From Anaerophilus nitritigenes (GTDB lineage Bacteria > Bacillota > Clostridia > Peptostreptococcales > Thermotaleaceae), in the NCBI RefSeq assembly GCF_004138215.1, contig NZ_RYYS01000020.1, positions 62,001 to 126,000 of the forward strand: DNA of 64,000 nucleotides. The letters are read 5' to 3'. Made by a program: the position numbers and the translations under genes. Under the pieces are notes generated by a model. It did not search any database and was not told where the DNA came from. It saw only the letters and a list, made by a program, of their open reading frames with translations. Of the stretch, positions 27,791 to 37,615 are shown piece by piece. Position 1 is the first letter of the stretch, and each line of letters opens with the position of its first letter.

Positions 27791-29269
27791 CTAATTATTA
27801 TTTGTTTGTGTAAGAGTATTTCTTGTAGTATAAGTAGAAAGTTTATCAAATAAAGTAGAACAGTTTTTATTTAATCCAATAATATTTACTTTTATATTAT
27901 TTTGATTGAATTTCATCAAAATCTTATCTATAGCACCTACAGCTGAGTCATCCCATAAACGAGCATGTGTAAAATCTATATCTATTTCACTTATCTTTTC
28001 TTTAAAATCAAAAGCTTCTATAAAGTCTATAGTAGAAGCAAAAAATATTTGACCCGTAACTGTATAAACTTTTTTATCTTCTTTTTCTGAGTAAAAACTT
28101 ATAATATGTAGTTTAGATATTTTAGAAGCAAAAAAAAGTCCACTAAGAATAACTCCTATAAAAACACCTATTGCTAAGTTATGAGTAAAAACTACAGTTA
28201 CAACAGTAACAATCATTACAAAAGCATCACTTTTAGGCATTTTATATAAATTTTTTAAAGAATGCCAATCAAAAGTTCCTATAGAAACAACAATCATAAC
28301 AGATACTAATGCTGCTATTGGAATTTGAAGTACAAAACTTTTTAATACTAGGATCAGAAACATTAAAAATACACCTGCTGATAATGATGATAAGCGTCCT
28401 CTACCTCCTGAGTTTATATTGATTAAAGATTGTCCTAACATAGCACAACCAGCCATTCCTCCCAAAAATCCTGTTACAATATTAGATAGTCCTTGACCTA
28501 TACATTCAATATTTTTATTGGTAGTTGTATCAGTAAGATCATTTACTAAAGAAGAAGTTAATAATGACTCCAATAACCCAACGATACATAGAGAAACAGA
28601 ATAAGGAAGTATAACCTTTAAGGTCTTTAGATTAAAAGGAACTTTAGGGATAGAAAATTTAGGGAGTGTTGTTGGAAGACTTCCCATACTTCCAACTGTT
28701 CTGACAGAAGCATGTGTATAAATAGAAAAAATGGTGATAGCAATAATAGCTACTAGTGGAGCAGGAATTTTTTTGGAAAACTTAGGAAATAGATAAATAA
28801 TCAAAAGACCTGCCCCTACCATAAGATACATATTTAAAGAAGCACCTTTAAAATGTGATATTTGAGAATCAAAAATTAGAATTGCTAATGCGTTTACAAA
28901 TCCTATCATAACAGGACGAGGAATAAACTTCATGAGATTACCAAACTTAAAAAAACCTGCAATGATTTGAATTATCCCAGTGAATAAAGTGGCTAAAAAT
29001 AAATATTCTACGCCATAATCTTTAACTAATGAAACTACTAAAAGAGCCATAGCTCCAGTAGCAGCAGAAATCATACCAGGAGTAGAACCAGTAAAAGCAA
29101 TGATTGTTGCTATACAAAAAGATGCATAGAGTCCAACCATTGGATCTACTCCTGCTACGATAGAAAATCCAATAGCCTCTGGAATAAGAGCAATAGCTAC
29201 TACGATTGATGATAGTAAATCTCCCTTTATATTGTGAAACCATTCTTTTTTATATTTAATTAGATTCAA
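27791..29269 (-). CDS. SulP family anion permease with STAS domain
   Basis: A 492-aa membrane protein with about ten to twelve hydrophobic segments. Family landmarks are [13 protein letters not shown] near residue 24, a G-L-Y-A-S-F motif, [13 protein letters not shown], and [18 protein letters not shown]. The C-terminal 90 residues form a STAS domain ([14 protein letters not shown]). It could carry sulfate, bicarbonate or another anion. Its start lies 41 bases after a methyltransferase-like fragment on the same strand. Confidence 0.9.
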   Translation of the reverse strand: MNLIKYKKEWFHNIKGDLLSSIVVAIALIPEAIGFSIVAGVDPMVGLYASFCIATIIAFTGSTPGMISAATGAMALLVVSLVKDYGVEYLFLATLFTGIIQIIAGFFKFGNLMKFIPRPVMIGFVNALAILIFDSQISHFKGASLNMYLMVGAGLLIIYLFPKFSKKIPAPLVAIIAITIFSIYTHASVRTVGSMGSLPTTLPKFSIPKVPFNLKTLKVILPYSVSLCIVGLLESLLTSSLVNDLTDTTTNKNIECIGQGLSNIVTGFLGGMAGCAMLGQSLININSGGRGRLSSLSAGVFLMFLILVLKSFVLQIPIAALVSVMIVVSIGTFDWHSLKNLYKMPKSDAFVMIVTVVTVVFTHNLAIGVFIGVILSGLFFASKISKLHIISFYSEKEDKKVYTVTGQIFFASTIDFIEAFDFKEKISEIDIDFTHARLWDDSAVGAIDKILMKFNQNNIKVNIIGLNKNCSTLFDKLSTYTTRNTLTQTNNN

Positions 29270-29310
29270 TGTTTGACCTTCTTTCTATAAAATTTGAAAT
29301 GTAATAGCAA

Positions 29311-29502
29311 TTATTTTTTACAAACAGCAACCATTAGATAATATTTTTTATCTATTTTAGGTATTTCTAATTCTATATCTCTTTGGTGATACATAGTAAC
29401 TTTTGTAAAGGGCTTTAATATATCTATAAATTCGTATTCTGTGTATTGATAGACATGATATGGATTAGAGCAAGAATGATTTTTTCCCCCAGTATATTTC
29501 AT
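29311..29502 (-). pseudogene. C-terminal fragment of a SAM-dependent methyltransferase
   Basis: A 63-codon frame whose core (S-N-P-Y-H-V-Y-Q-Y-T-E-Y-E-F-I-D-I-L-K) matches the C-terminal third of class I methyltransferases, where N-P-[FY]-H-V-x-E-[FY]-T is common. The SAM-binding glycine motifs are missing because the N-terminal two thirds are absent. It has its own AAAGGA site and ATG, so a short peptide could still be made. Most likely a deletion relic, retained upstream of the SulP gene. Confidence 0.55.
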
Positions 29503-29686
29503 TTCACTATCCTTTCTATTTATAATTATTTATAATGAATTATAATTATAACAAATAATGAACAATGTATCAATATGACTTATAAATTTTCTTGTCTCAT
29601 TATAATAAGTTATATATAATAGGTTTAGTAAATAGTAAAAAGAAGAGGTGGTTTAAAAATCCAATTTGAAGAAAGGGAGATATAAA

Positions 29687-29887
29687 TTGAAGAATGATCA
29701 ACATCAAGAAGATGAGATTATGACTGTAAGTGAAGTCGCTGAGTATTTGAAAATTAGTGAAGTGACAACTTATAAGTGTGTTCAAGAAGGAAAAATACCA
29801 GGCTTTAAGATTGGACGTCATTGGAGAATAAAAAGAAGTGATTTAGTAGAGTTTATTGAAAAACAAAAGCAGGGAGAAAGATTATAG
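29687..29887 (+). CDS. Excisionase-type (MerR-like) helix-turn-helix protein
   Basis: A 66-aa DNA-binding protein. From residue 13, M-T-V-S-E-V-A-E-Y-L-K-I-S-E-V-T-T-Y-K and K-I-P-G-F-K-I-G-R-H-W-R-I-K form the HTH_17/excisionase domain that fills the whole protein. TTG 29687 follows GAAAGGGAGA by six bases. No integrase or other phage gene is next to it, so it is more likely a small regulator than a true excisionase. The nearest downstream genes are the BMP-type importer, beyond a terminator. Confidence 0.8.
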   Translation: MKNDQHQEDEIMTVSEVAEYLKISEVTTYKCVQEGKIPGFKIGRHWRIKRSDLVEFIEKQKQGERL

Positions 29888-29972
29888 ATAAGATATATGA
29901 TTAAGAAATTAATCCTATTTATTTTGAAGTGAGAAAATTTATAGATATAAGATACTTGATATTTAAACAGTC

Positions 29973-30003
29973 TGAAACTTCGGCATAGCCGAAGTTTCTT
30001 TTG
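29973..30003 (+). terminator. Terminator after the HTH gene
   Basis: GAAACTTCGGC-ATA-GCCGAAGTTTC, an 11-base-pair stem with a short T-run. Confidence 0.8.
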
Positions 30004-30098
30004 TATATAATAACAAAAGATAGGAAAAGAGAAGGAATTTTAAATATTTTGAAGAATACTAATATTGTAAGAAATGAAAAATATAGGGAGGGGTTTAT

Positions 30099-31139
30099 AT
30101 GTTTAAAAGAGGGGGTACCTTATTATTGGTATTGCTTTTAACGATGGGTATATTTACAGGGTGTGGAGGGCAACAACCACAACAAAAAAATGAATCAGAA
30201 GATAGTCAAGAAAGAGAAGTCTTAAAAATAGGAATGGTAACAGATGTAGGCGGAGTTTATGATAAAGCATTTAATCAATCTGCTTGGGAAGGATTACAAA
30301 GGGCAAGAGATGAGCTAGGAATTGAAATAGGATATCAAGAATCTAAACAAGAAGCAGATTATGAAGATAATCTAGAGAGATTAGTAGAACAAGAAAACGA
30401 TTTAGTATGGGGCGTTGGATATATTATGGGTAAGCAAGTTAAAGAAGCAGCTCTTAATTATCCTGATATAAAATTTGGTATTATTGATAATACATATGAT
30501 GAGATTCCTAAAAATTTACAACCTGTAATATTTAAAGATCAAGAATCTTCATTTTTAGTTGGATATATTGCAGGAAAGATGACTAAAACAAATAAAGTAG
30601 GTTTTATTGGAGGCGTAAAAGGTGATGTAATTGATCGATTTGAATATGGATATATGACAGGAGTAAAATATGCAAATTCTGATTGTGAATTATTATCACA
30701 ATATGCTGGAGCTTTTGATAAACCAGCAATAGGAAGAAGTATTGCTGAATCTATGTATGGAAAGGGAGCAGATATTATTTTCCATGCATCAGGAGATACA
30801 GGAAATGGAATGATAGCCGTAGCCCAGGAAAAAAATAAATATGCTATAGGAGTAGATAGAGATCAAAGTAAAGAAGCTCCGGACCATGTGATTACTTCTG
30901 CTATAAAAAAAGTAGACAATGCTATGTTTAATGTGGCTAAAGATTTAAAAGAAGGAAAATGGAACGGAGGAGAAACAATTGTGTATGGATTATCAGAAGG
31001 TGGTGTAGATATTGCCCCTACATCTGATAAACATGTTCCAAAAGAAATTTTAGATGAAGTAGAAAAATTAAAGAAAAAAATTATTGATGGAGAAATAAAA
31101 ATTCCTCAAAATGAAGCGGAATATAAAGCAATGAAATAG
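30099..31139 (+). CDS. BMP family ABC transporter substrate-binding lipoprotein
   Basis: A 346-aa lipoprotein. The signal peptide ends in the lipobox I-F-T-G-C (Cys22), followed by a Q/E-rich linker. The mature protein has K-I-G-M-V-T-D-V-G-G-V-Y-D-K-A-F-N-Q-S-A-W-E-G, the BMP/PnrA nucleoside-binding signature, and A-I-G-V-D-R-D-Q-S. It delivers a ligand, most likely purine nucleosides, to the three-gene importer that follows. AGGGAGGGG precedes the ATG, and a hairpin separates it from the ATPase gene, as is usual for a binding protein made in excess. Confidence 0.92.
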   Translation: MFKRGGTLLLVLLLTMGIFTGCGGQQPQQKNESEDSQEREVLKIGMVTDVGGVYDKAFNQSAWEGLQRARDELGIEIGYQESKQEADYEDNLERLVEQENDLVWGVGYIMGKQVKEAALNYPDIKFGIIDNTYDEIPKNLQPVIFKDQESSFLVGYIAGKMTKTNKVGFIGGVKGDVIDRFEYGYMTGVKYANSDCELLSQYAGAFDKPAIGRSIAESMYGKGADIIFHASGDTGNGMIAVAQEKNKYAIGVDRDQSKEAPDHVITSAIKKVDNAMFNVAKDLKEGKWNGGETIVYGLSEGGVDIAPTSDKHVPKEILDEVEKLKKKIIDGEIKIPQNEAEYKAMK

Positions 31140-31145
31140 TTTCAT

Positions 31146-31172
31146 AGCCCAGAACTATAGTTCTGGGCTTAT
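31146..31172 (+). terminator. Attenuating hairpin after the binding-protein gene
   Basis: AGCCCAGAACT-AT-AGTTCTGGGCT with only a short T-run; probably a partial terminator inside the importer operon. Confidence 0.65.
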
Positions 31173-31219
31173 TCCTTAGAATGTAAAGATCTAATAAATG
31201 AAGAAAAGGAGGATTTGAT

Positions 31220-32764
31220 TTGGATTACTTAAAAAGCCATATAGATTTAAATGAGCTAGTGATAGATATGAGAAAGATTACAAAGAAATTTGGAGATTTT
31301 GTTGCAAATGATTGTATTGATTTAAAAGTTTATAAAGGAGAAGTACATGCTCTTTTAGGAGAAAATGGAGCTGGAAAATCTACACTTATGAATATATTGT
31401 ATGGCTTATATACACCTACAAATGGAGAAATCTATATTAAAGGAAAAAAAGTAGATATTAAAAATCCTAATGTGGCCATTCACCATGGAATAGGAATGGT
31501 ACATCAACATTTTATGCTCATAAAACCTTTTACTGTAGCAGAAAATATTATATTGGGAATAGAGCCTATTACTTCTTTTTATCAATTAAATATGAAAAAG
31601 GCTATTGAGGATGTAGAAGAGATTTCAAAAAAATATGGACTTTATGTAGATCCAAGGGCAAAGATAGAAGATATTTCCGTAAGTATGCAACAAAGAGTTG
31701 AAATTTTAAAAGCTTTATATAGGGGAGCAGAAATATTAATATTAGATGAACCTACAGCAGTACTTACCCCTCAAGAAATTAAAGAACTTATTCAAATTAT
31801 GAGAAATTTAACAAAACAAGGAAAATCTATTCTTTTAATTACTCACAAATTAAAAGAAATAAAAGAAGCTGCTGATTTTTGTACCATTATCAGAAGAGGA
31901 AAGAAAATAGATATGGTAGAAGTATCTAAAATAGATGAAAATCAATTGGCAGCTATGATGGTAGGAAGAGAAGTAAATTTTAAAGTACACAAAGAAGAAA
32001 AAAGACCAGGAAAAGTTATACTACAAATTAAAGAGTTAACGGTAGAAGACAATAGAGGTATTTCTACTGTAAAGGATTTGAATTTAACAGTACAAGCAGG
32101 AGAAGTGCTAGGGATTGCTGGAGTAGATGGAAATGGACAGACAGAACTTATAGAGGCTATTACAGGGCTTCGAAAAGCAAAGTCAGGACAAATTTTAATC
32201 AAGGATTATGATATTACAAATAAAACCCCAAGAGAAGTTTTTGAATCTGGAATTTCAAATATTCCAGAAGATCGACAAAAACATGGGTTAGTTCTTGATT
32301 TTACAGTTTATGAAAATATGATATTAGAAAATTTTAGAAAAAAACCCTTTTCAAAGAAATTTAAATTGCAGAAAGAAAACATTATAAATTTTTCAAAAAA
32401 ATTAATAGAAGAATTTGATATACGTCCAAAAGATGAGAATAATTTAGCACGTTCTTTATCTGGAGGAAATCAACAAAAGGTAATTATTGCAAGAGAAGTA
32501 ACAAATGACCCAGAACTTTTGATTGCAGTTCAACCTACAAGAGGACTTGATGTGGGAGCTATAGAATTTGTGCATAAGTCTTTAGTGGATCAAAGAAATA
32601 AAAATAAAGCTGTACTTTTAGTTTCTTTTGAATTAGATGAAATTATGAGTGTTTCAGATAGGATTGCAGTAATTTATGAGGGGAAAATTGTAGGAATTGT
32701 AGATGCTAAAAAAACTACTGAGAATGAATTAGGACTTATGATGGCAGGAGGTGGCTATAAGTGA
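31220..32764 (+). CDS. Nucleoside-type ABC importer, double ATP-binding protein
   Basis: A 514-aa protein with two ATPase halves. The first has Walker A G-E-N-G-A-G-K-S-T near residue 50, I-S-V-S-M-Q-Q-R-V-E-I as signature and L-I-L-D-E-P-T-A. The second has a degenerate Walker A (G-V-D-G-N-G-Q-T-E) and L-S-G-G-N-Q-Q-K-V-I-I-A-R-E, as in sugar and nucleoside importers (RbsA/NupB type). It energises the two permeases downstream. TTG 31220 follows AAGGAGG by seven bases. The stop overlaps the next gene's GTG. Confidence 0.93.
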   Translation: MDYLKSHIDLNELVIDMRKITKKFGDFVANDCIDLKVYKGEVHALLGENGAGKSTLMNILYGLYTPTNGEIYIKGKKVDIKNPNVAIHHGIGMVHQHFMLIKPFTVAENIILGIEPITSFYQLNMKKAIEDVEEISKKYGLYVDPRAKIEDISVSMQQRVEILKALYRGAEILILDEPTAVLTPQEIKELIQIMRNLTKQGKSILLITHKLKEIKEAADFCTIIRRGKKIDMVEVSKIDENQLAAMMVGREVNFKVHKEEKRPGKVILQIKELTVEDNRGISTVKDLNLTVQAGEVLGIAGVDGNGQTELIEAITGLRKAKSGQILIKDYDITNKTPREVFESGISNIPEDRQKHGLVLDFTVYENMILENFRKKPFSKKFKLQKENIINFSKKLIEEFDIRPKDENNLARSLSGGNQQKVIIAREVTNDPELLIAVQPTRGLDVGAIEFVHKSLVDQRNKNKAVLLVSFELDEIMSVSDRIAVIYEGKIVGIVDAKKTTENELGLMMAGGGYK

Positions 32765-33831
32765 AGCAAAAGATCATAAACGAAACTTTTTTATTTACTA
32801 TTTTAGCCATTGTTATGGGACTGTTAGTAGGAGCTGTTGTGATTTTTATTTCTGGATACAATCCTATTGAAGCGTATGGGCTTATGATCAAAGGAATTTT
32901 TTCAAAACCTAAGTATATAGCAAGAACTATTATTCGAGCGACTCCATTAATTCTAACAGGATTGTCCGTAGCTTTTGCTTTTCGAACAGGGCTTTTTAAC
33001 ATTGGAGCAGAAGGACAATTTATTATAGGAGCACTAACGGCAGCCTTATTAGGATATTTCATACAGCTACCCATGATTCTTCATGTTCCTATTGTATTTT
33101 TAGGATCTGTATTTATTGCTTCTTTATGGGGAGCTATGGCAGGTTATATGAAGGCAAAATTTGGGGTACATGAGGTAATTGCAACAATCATGCTAAACTG
33201 GATTGCCCTTTATACTTCAAATTATATAATATCTTTAGAAAAAGTAAAAATGCCTGGAAGTGAATCTTCTTACGACATTCAAGAAACAGCAAGAATGAGT
33301 ATAGATTGGTTTAAAGGGATTGTAGGAGCCTCTACAAAAGTAAATTTTGGAATGGTCATTGCAGTGTTAGCTTCCATTTTAATTTATTATATATTATTTA
33401 AAACTACTTTAGGATATGAATTGAGGGCTGTAGGCTATAATAAGGATGCAGCAGAATATGGAGGAATTCATATAAAAAGAAATATTATTGTTTCTATGAG
33501 CATAGCGGGTGCCCTAGCAGGAGCTGCAGGAGCTGTTCATGTGATGGGAGTTTCTTATCGTGCATCCACATTAGCAGCTATGGAAGGATATGGATTTAAT
33601 GGAATAGCTGTTTCTCTCATTGGTAATAATTCTCCTTTTGGAGTTGTTCTTTCATCATTTTTATTTGGAGGTATTACTTATGGGGGAGCAAATATGCAGC
33701 TTTTAGGAATACCTACAGAAGTGATTAATATTGTAATTGGATCGATTGTTTTCTTTGTAGCTGCGTATAGAATATTTCAGTGGATTACTATATTTTTCAA
33801 TCATGAAAAACCTCAAAAGGAGGATCGATGA
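32761..33831 (+). CDS. Nucleoside-type ABC importer permease 1
   Basis: A 356-aa permease of the RbsC/BPD_transp_2 family with about eight to ten hydrophobic segments and the motif R-T-G-L-F-N-I-G-A-E-G-Q near residue 77, typical of the NupP/YufP branch. A long loop (V-H-E-V-I-A-T-I-M-L-N-W) is also characteristic. The GTG start overlaps the ATPase stop (GTGA), with GGAGGTGG upstream, so translation is coupled. It forms the membrane channel with permease 2. Confidence 0.92.
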   Translation: MKQKIINETFLFTILAIVMGLLVGAVVIFISGYNPIEAYGLMIKGIFSKPKYIARTIIRATPLILTGLSVAFAFRTGLFNIGAEGQFIIGALTAALLGYFIQLPMILHVPIVFLGSVFIASLWGAMAGYMKAKFGVHEVIATIMLNWIALYTSNYIISLEKVKMPGSESSYDIQETARMSIDWFKGIVGASTKVNFGMVIAVLASILIYYILFKTTLGYELRAVGYNKDAAEYGGIHIKRNIIVSMSIAGALAGAAGAVHVMGVSYRASTLAAMEGYGFNGIAVSLIGNNSPFGVVLSSFLFGGITYGGANMQLLGIPTEVINIVIGSIVFFVAAYRIFQWITIFFNHEKPQKEDR

Positions 33832-34793
33832 TGCTTAAAGATATAGCTTTTATATTTGGAACGACTTTTATGTATGCTACCCCTTTACTTTATGGTGCTT
33901 TAGGAGGAGTTTTCTCAGAAAATAGTGGAGTTGTAAATATTGGAATTGAAGGTATGATGACAATTGGTGCATTTAGTGGAGCTGCATCTACCTTTATACT
34001 ATTAGAATTATATGGAAATGCATTATGGGTACCTTGGGCAGGGTTTTTGATTGCAGGGTTAGCAGGTTGTTTTTTAGCACTATTACATGCAATTGCTTGT
34101 ATTACTTTTCGTGCAGATCAAGTAGTATCAGGAATAGCTATAAATTTTTTAGGACCAGGCCTGGCTATGTTTTTAGGAGGAAGAATATTTGGTGGTTCAG
34201 GTACAACTCCTACTATTCCATTAGAAGCAAAATTAATAAGACCCTTTGATACCATATTAAAAGGAAAACCATTATTAGGGATGATGTTGAATCAATACAT
34301 TTCAGTATATATTGTATTTTCTCTGGTAGGTATATCTTGGTATATCTTATATAAAACTAAGTTTGGAATTCGACTAAGAGCAGTAGGAGAACATCCTAAA
34401 GCTGCTGATACCTTGGGAATAAATGTATATCAAATGAGATATATTGCAGTGCTCATATCTGGATTTTTATCAGGACTTGGAGGAGCTTCTTTGAGTATGG
34501 CGATTATTGCTAACTTTAGACCTACTCTCGTATCAGGGCAGGGATTTATTGCATTAGCTGCTATGATCTTTGGAAAATGGAAGCCTCAGGGTGCTATGTG
34601 GGCATGTCTTTTATTTGGAGTTACAACAGCTTTGCAGATTTATTTAGGAAGTCCAGCAGTAGGACTTAAGATTTCTACTCATTTATTATCTATGATTCCA
34701 TATATTATTACATTGATTGTATTGATGGGATTTGTAGGAAAATCTAGCGGACCTGCTGCAAATGGCATACCTTATGAAAAGGGAAAGAGATAA
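33828..34793 (+). CDS. Nucleoside-type ABC importer permease 2
   Basis: A 321-aa permease, the NupQ/YufQ partner, with about eight hydrophobic segments. The marker motif is S-G-V-V-N-I-G-I-E-G-M-M near residue 37, and R-A-D-Q-V-V-S-G-I-A-I-N-F-L-G-P-G follows. ATG 33828 overlaps the stop of permease 1; ATG 33831 has better spacing from AAGGAGG and may be the true start. Terminator follows the stop directly. Confidence 0.92.
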   Translation: MMLKDIAFIFGTTFMYATPLLYGALGGVFSENSGVVNIGIEGMMTIGAFSGAASTFILLELYGNALWVPWAGFLIAGLAGCFLALLHAIACITFRADQVVSGIAINFLGPGLAMFLGGRIFGGSGTTPTIPLEAKLIRPFDTILKGKPLLGMMLNQYISVYIVFSLVGISWYILYKTKFGIRLRAVGEHPKAADTLGINVYQMRYIAVLISGFLSGLGGASLSMAIIANFRPTLVSGQGFIALAAMIFGKWKPQGAMWACLLFGVTTALQIYLGSPAVGLKISTHLLSMIPYIITLIVLMGFVGKSSGPAANGIPYEKGKR

Positions 34794-34819
34794 AATAGGC
34801 AAAATACAGCCTATTTTTT
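34792..34819 (+). terminator. Terminator of the ABC importer operon
   Basis: AAAATAGGC-AAAATACA-GCCTATTTT followed by TTG; stem overlaps the stop codon. Confidence 0.8.
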
Positions 34820-34958
34820 GTTATGATAGAATGTTAATATACAATTATTTGTTGAAACTTTATTTACAGTCTATTTAATGTTATAATGATATAAATCGGT
34901 GAAATGATTTACAAAGGAACGATATAAATTTGAACTAGGGAGTGGGTGAGGGTTTAAG

Positions 34959-36362
34959 ATGAGACTAGGATTTCAATTAAATATTGAACAGGTACAAAAG
35001 TTGGTGATGACTCCTGAATTAAAGCAAGCTATTCAAATCTTACAGTTTAATCATCAAGAATTAAATGAATTTATTGATGAGCAAGTACTCACCAACCCTG
35101 TTCTAGAGATAGGTTTACCTAAAGATGTAGATATAAAAAAGAAAGAAGAGACAGTTGAAAAAATAGAAAAAGTAGAAAAAGAGGATATAGATTGGAAAGA
35201 ATATATTAGAGAATATGATGATATAAGCTATAGACAATATAATTCTTATCAAGAAAAAGAAGACACATCCTTTGAACAATTTGTATCAGCAGATATTACT
35301 TTAACAGAGCATTTATTATTTCAATTACAGTTTGCTGTATTAAAAGAAAAATATAAAAGTATAGGAAGATATATTATTGAAAGTTTAGATGTAAATGGAT
35401 ATTTAAATACAAGCATTTCTGAGATCGCAGAGTGTTTTCATACAGATGAAAATATGATAGAAAATATTTTAACGGTGATCCAAACCTTTGAGCCCACTGG
35501 AATTGCTGCTCGCAATTTAAAAGAATGCTTATTGATTCAAGTAAGGCAAAAAGGAATAACAGATCCATGTATTATAAAAGTTATTTCAGAGCATTTAGAT
35601 GATGTAGCTCAAAATAGATTATCTAACATTGCTAAGGTAGTAAATGTTTCTACAAAAAAAATACAGGAAATAACAGATTTTATAAAGACATTGGAACCAA
35701 AACCTGGAAGAGCGTTTGCTTCAGGAGAAGAAATAAAATATATTACTCCTGATGTGACTGTTGAAAAAATCGATGGAGAGTATTTGATTTGGGTTAATGA
35801 CACAACAGCTCCTAGACTATCTATTAGTTCTTATTATAGAAAAATACTTTTATATGAAAGTAAAGATTCCAATACGTCAAAATTTTTAACAGGAAGATTA
35901 AACTCAGCTATGTGGTTGATTAAAAGTATAGAGCAAAGAAGACAAACGATTTATAATGTAGTAAAAGCGATTGTAGATTATCAGATGGACTTTTTTGAAT
36001 ACGGAAGAAAGCATTTAAAACCCCTTACCTTAAAACAAATAGCTGATGAAGTAGGAATTCATGAATCTACTGTAAGTAGAGCAGTCAATGGAAAGTATAT
36101 GCAGTCTCCTATGGGAGTATTTGAAATAAAATTCTTTTTTACCAGTGGGGTTTCTAATGATATGGGAGAAGGAATTGCATCGGAAAGCATTAAGACTATG
36201 ATTAAAGACTTAATTGAACAAGAAGATGTTAAAAAGCCTTTAAGTGATCAAGCTATATCTGATGTATTGCAAGTAAAGGGAATTCAGATTTCTAGAAGAA
36301 CGGTTGCAAAATATAGAGATGAAATGAAGATATTATCTTCATCTAAAAGAAAAAGATTTTAA
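34959..36362 (+). CDS. rpoN: RNA polymerase sigma-54 factor
   Basis: A 467-aa sigma-54. Region I is the glutamine/leucine-rich start (L-N-I-E-Q-V-Q-K-L-V-M-T-P-E-L-K-Q-A-I-Q), followed by an acidic linker, the core-binding domain (I-A-A-R-N-L-K-E-C-L near residue 185), an HTH (H-E-S-T-V-S-R-A-V) and the RpoN box near the end (I-S-R-R-T-V-A-K-Y-R). All parts are present. It is transcribed alone from an A/T-rich promoter region; TATAAT lies at 34882-34887. In many clostridia cggR follows rpoN directly, but here cggR is about 27 kb away. Confidence 0.97.
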   Translation: MRLGFQLNIEQVQKLVMTPELKQAIQILQFNHQELNEFIDEQVLTNPVLEIGLPKDVDIKKKEETVEKIEKVEKEDIDWKEYIREYDDISYRQYNSYQEKEDTSFEQFVSADITLTEHLLFQLQFAVLKEKYKSIGRYIIESLDVNGYLNTSISEIAECFHTDENMIENILTVIQTFEPTGIAARNLKECLLIQVRQKGITDPCIIKVISEHLDDVAQNRLSNIAKVVNVSTKKIQEITDFIKTLEPKPGRAFASGEEIKYITPDVTVEKIDGEYLIWVNDTTAPRLSISSYYRKILLYESKDSNTSKFLTGRLNSAMWLIKSIEQRRQTIYNVVKAIVDYQMDFFEYGRKHLKPLTLKQIADEVGIHESTVSRAVNGKYMQSPMGVFEIKFFFTSGVSNDMGEGIASESIKTMIKDLIEQEDVKKPLSDQAISDVLQVKGIQISRRTVAKYRDEMKILSSSKRKRF

Positions 36363-36374
36363 AATCACGTGAGG

Positions 36375-36398
36375 ATCACGTCTAGGACAAACGCATGA
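36375..36398 (+). repeat. Short repeat, copy A (downstream of rpoN)
   Basis: Contains GACAAACGCATGAA preceded by CACGT and CT. The complement of the same 14-mer, with ACGT in a similar place, lies upstream of cggR at 63179-63206. Just left of copy A is a small ACGTGA-GGA-TCACGT hairpin. Confidence 0.6.
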
Positions 36399-36434
36399 AA
36401 TAAATTTAATTTAAAATCTCCTTTCTAAATTATA

Positions 36435-36463
36435 TTGACAAATTTACAAAACTTATATATAAT
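36435..36463 (+). promoter_or_regulatory. Vegetative promoter of the metF-metH operon
   Basis: TTGACA, exactly 17 bases, TATAAT: a consensus promoter about 40 bases ahead of the SAM riboswitch. Confidence 0.85.
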
Positions 36464-36500
36464 CATATTCAATAAATTTTAAATAAAATATCAATTGAAT

Positions 36501-36602
36501 ACTCTTATCAAGAGAAGTGGAGGGAACGGGCCCATTGAAGCTTCAGCAACCAGCATTATGCCAGGTGCTAAATCCTGCAGAACGTTGTTCTGAAAGATGA
36601 GA
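36501..36602 (+). ncRNA. SAM-I riboswitch (S-box)
   Basis: Core landmarks in order are CTTATCAAGAGAAGTGGAGG, GAAGCTTCAGCAACCAGC, CCAGGTGCTAAATCCTGCAG and GAAAGATGAGA. P1 pairs CTCTTATC with GATGAGA. SAM binding should favour the terminator at 36643 and turn off metF and metH. Confidence 0.95.
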
Positions 36603-36642
36603 AAAGGTGTATATTATGCTCATAGAGCGATATTAGGTAAAG

Positions 36643-36671
36643 ACCTCTTCATCTTAGAAGAGGTTTTTTTG
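36643..36671 (+). terminator. SAM riboswitch terminator
   Basis: ACCTCTTC-ATCTTA-GAAGAGGT followed by TTTTTT. Confidence 0.9.
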
Positions 36672-36706
36672 TTTATAAATTTATTTTATTATGAGGAGGA
36701 GTTTTT

Positions 36707-37600
36707 ATGTACATAAAAGATATTTTTACAAAGAAAAAACCAGTTATTTCGTTTGAAATATTTCCACCAAAACCATCGGCTTCGATTCAAACCATCTATA
36801 ATACGATTGATGCTTTGGCACCTTTACGACCTGATTATATTAGTGTGACCTATGGAGCAGGGGGAAGTACAAGTAAAAAAACTGTTGAAATTGCATCTAT
36901 GATCAAAAATACATATGATATAGAAGCTTTGGCACATCTTACTGGGATTACATATAATAAAAAAGAAATTGATCATATATTAAAAGAATTAAATGAAAAT
37001 AATATTGAAAATGTATTGGCTCTAAGAGGAGATTTGCCACAAGATCCTGAATTTAAATTATCAGAAGAATTAGATTTTAAATATGCTTCTCATTTGGTAA
37101 AACATATAAAGCTTAATCAAAAATTTTGTATAGGAGGAGCTTGTTATCCAGAAGGACATATGGATACAACAAAAGAAGAAGATTTGTCCAATCTATGTAA
37201 AAAAGTAGATGCTGGAGTGGATTTTCTTATTACTCAATTGTTTTTAGATAATCATTTTTTCTACGAATTTAAAGAAAAAACTATCAAAAGGAATATCAAT
37301 ATTCCTATACAAGCTGGGATTATGCCGGTGATTAATAAAAATCAGATTCGTCGTATTATATCTTTGTGTGGTGCATATATTCCTAAAAAGTTTTTAAAAA
37401 TTATAGACAAATATGAAAACAATCCTGAAGCATTAAAGGATGCAGGAATTGCTTATGCTACAGATCAAATTATAGATTTATTATCTTCAGGAGTAGATGG
37501 CATACATATTTATACTATGAATAATCCGGAAGTAGCAAAAAGAATTGTATCAAACACTAGCTCTATTGTATACGCTCTCAATAAAAAGCATGCAGTGTAA
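36707..37600 (+). CDS. metF: 5,10-methylenetetrahydrofolate reductase
   Basis: A 297-aa FAD-dependent TIM-barrel enzyme that makes 5-methyltetrahydrofolate. Signatures are S-F-E-I-F-P-P-K near residue 14, V-T-Y-G-A-G-G-S-T, H-L-T-G-I-T, A-L-R-G-D-L-P, G-G-A-C-Y-P-E-G-H and F-L-I-T-Q-L-F-L-D. It is the first gene after the SAM riboswitch and supplies the methyl donor used by metH two genes down. AGGAGGAG lies seven bases before the ATG. Confidence 0.96.
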   Translation: MYIKDIFTKKKPVISFEIFPPKPSASIQTIYNTIDALAPLRPDYISVTYGAGGSTSKKTVEIASMIKNTYDIEALAHLTGITYNKKEIDHILKELNENNIENVLALRGDLPQDPEFKLSEELDFKYASHLVKHIKLNQKFCIGGACYPEGHMDTTKEEDLSNLCKKVDAGVDFLITQLFLDNHFFYEFKEKTIKRNINIPIQAGIMPVINKNQIRRIISLCGAYIPKKFLKIIDKYENNPEALKDAGIAYATDQIIDLLSSGVDGIHIYTMNNPEVAKRIVSNTSSIVYALNKKHAV

Positions 37601-37615
37601 GGGAGATGAACGAAA

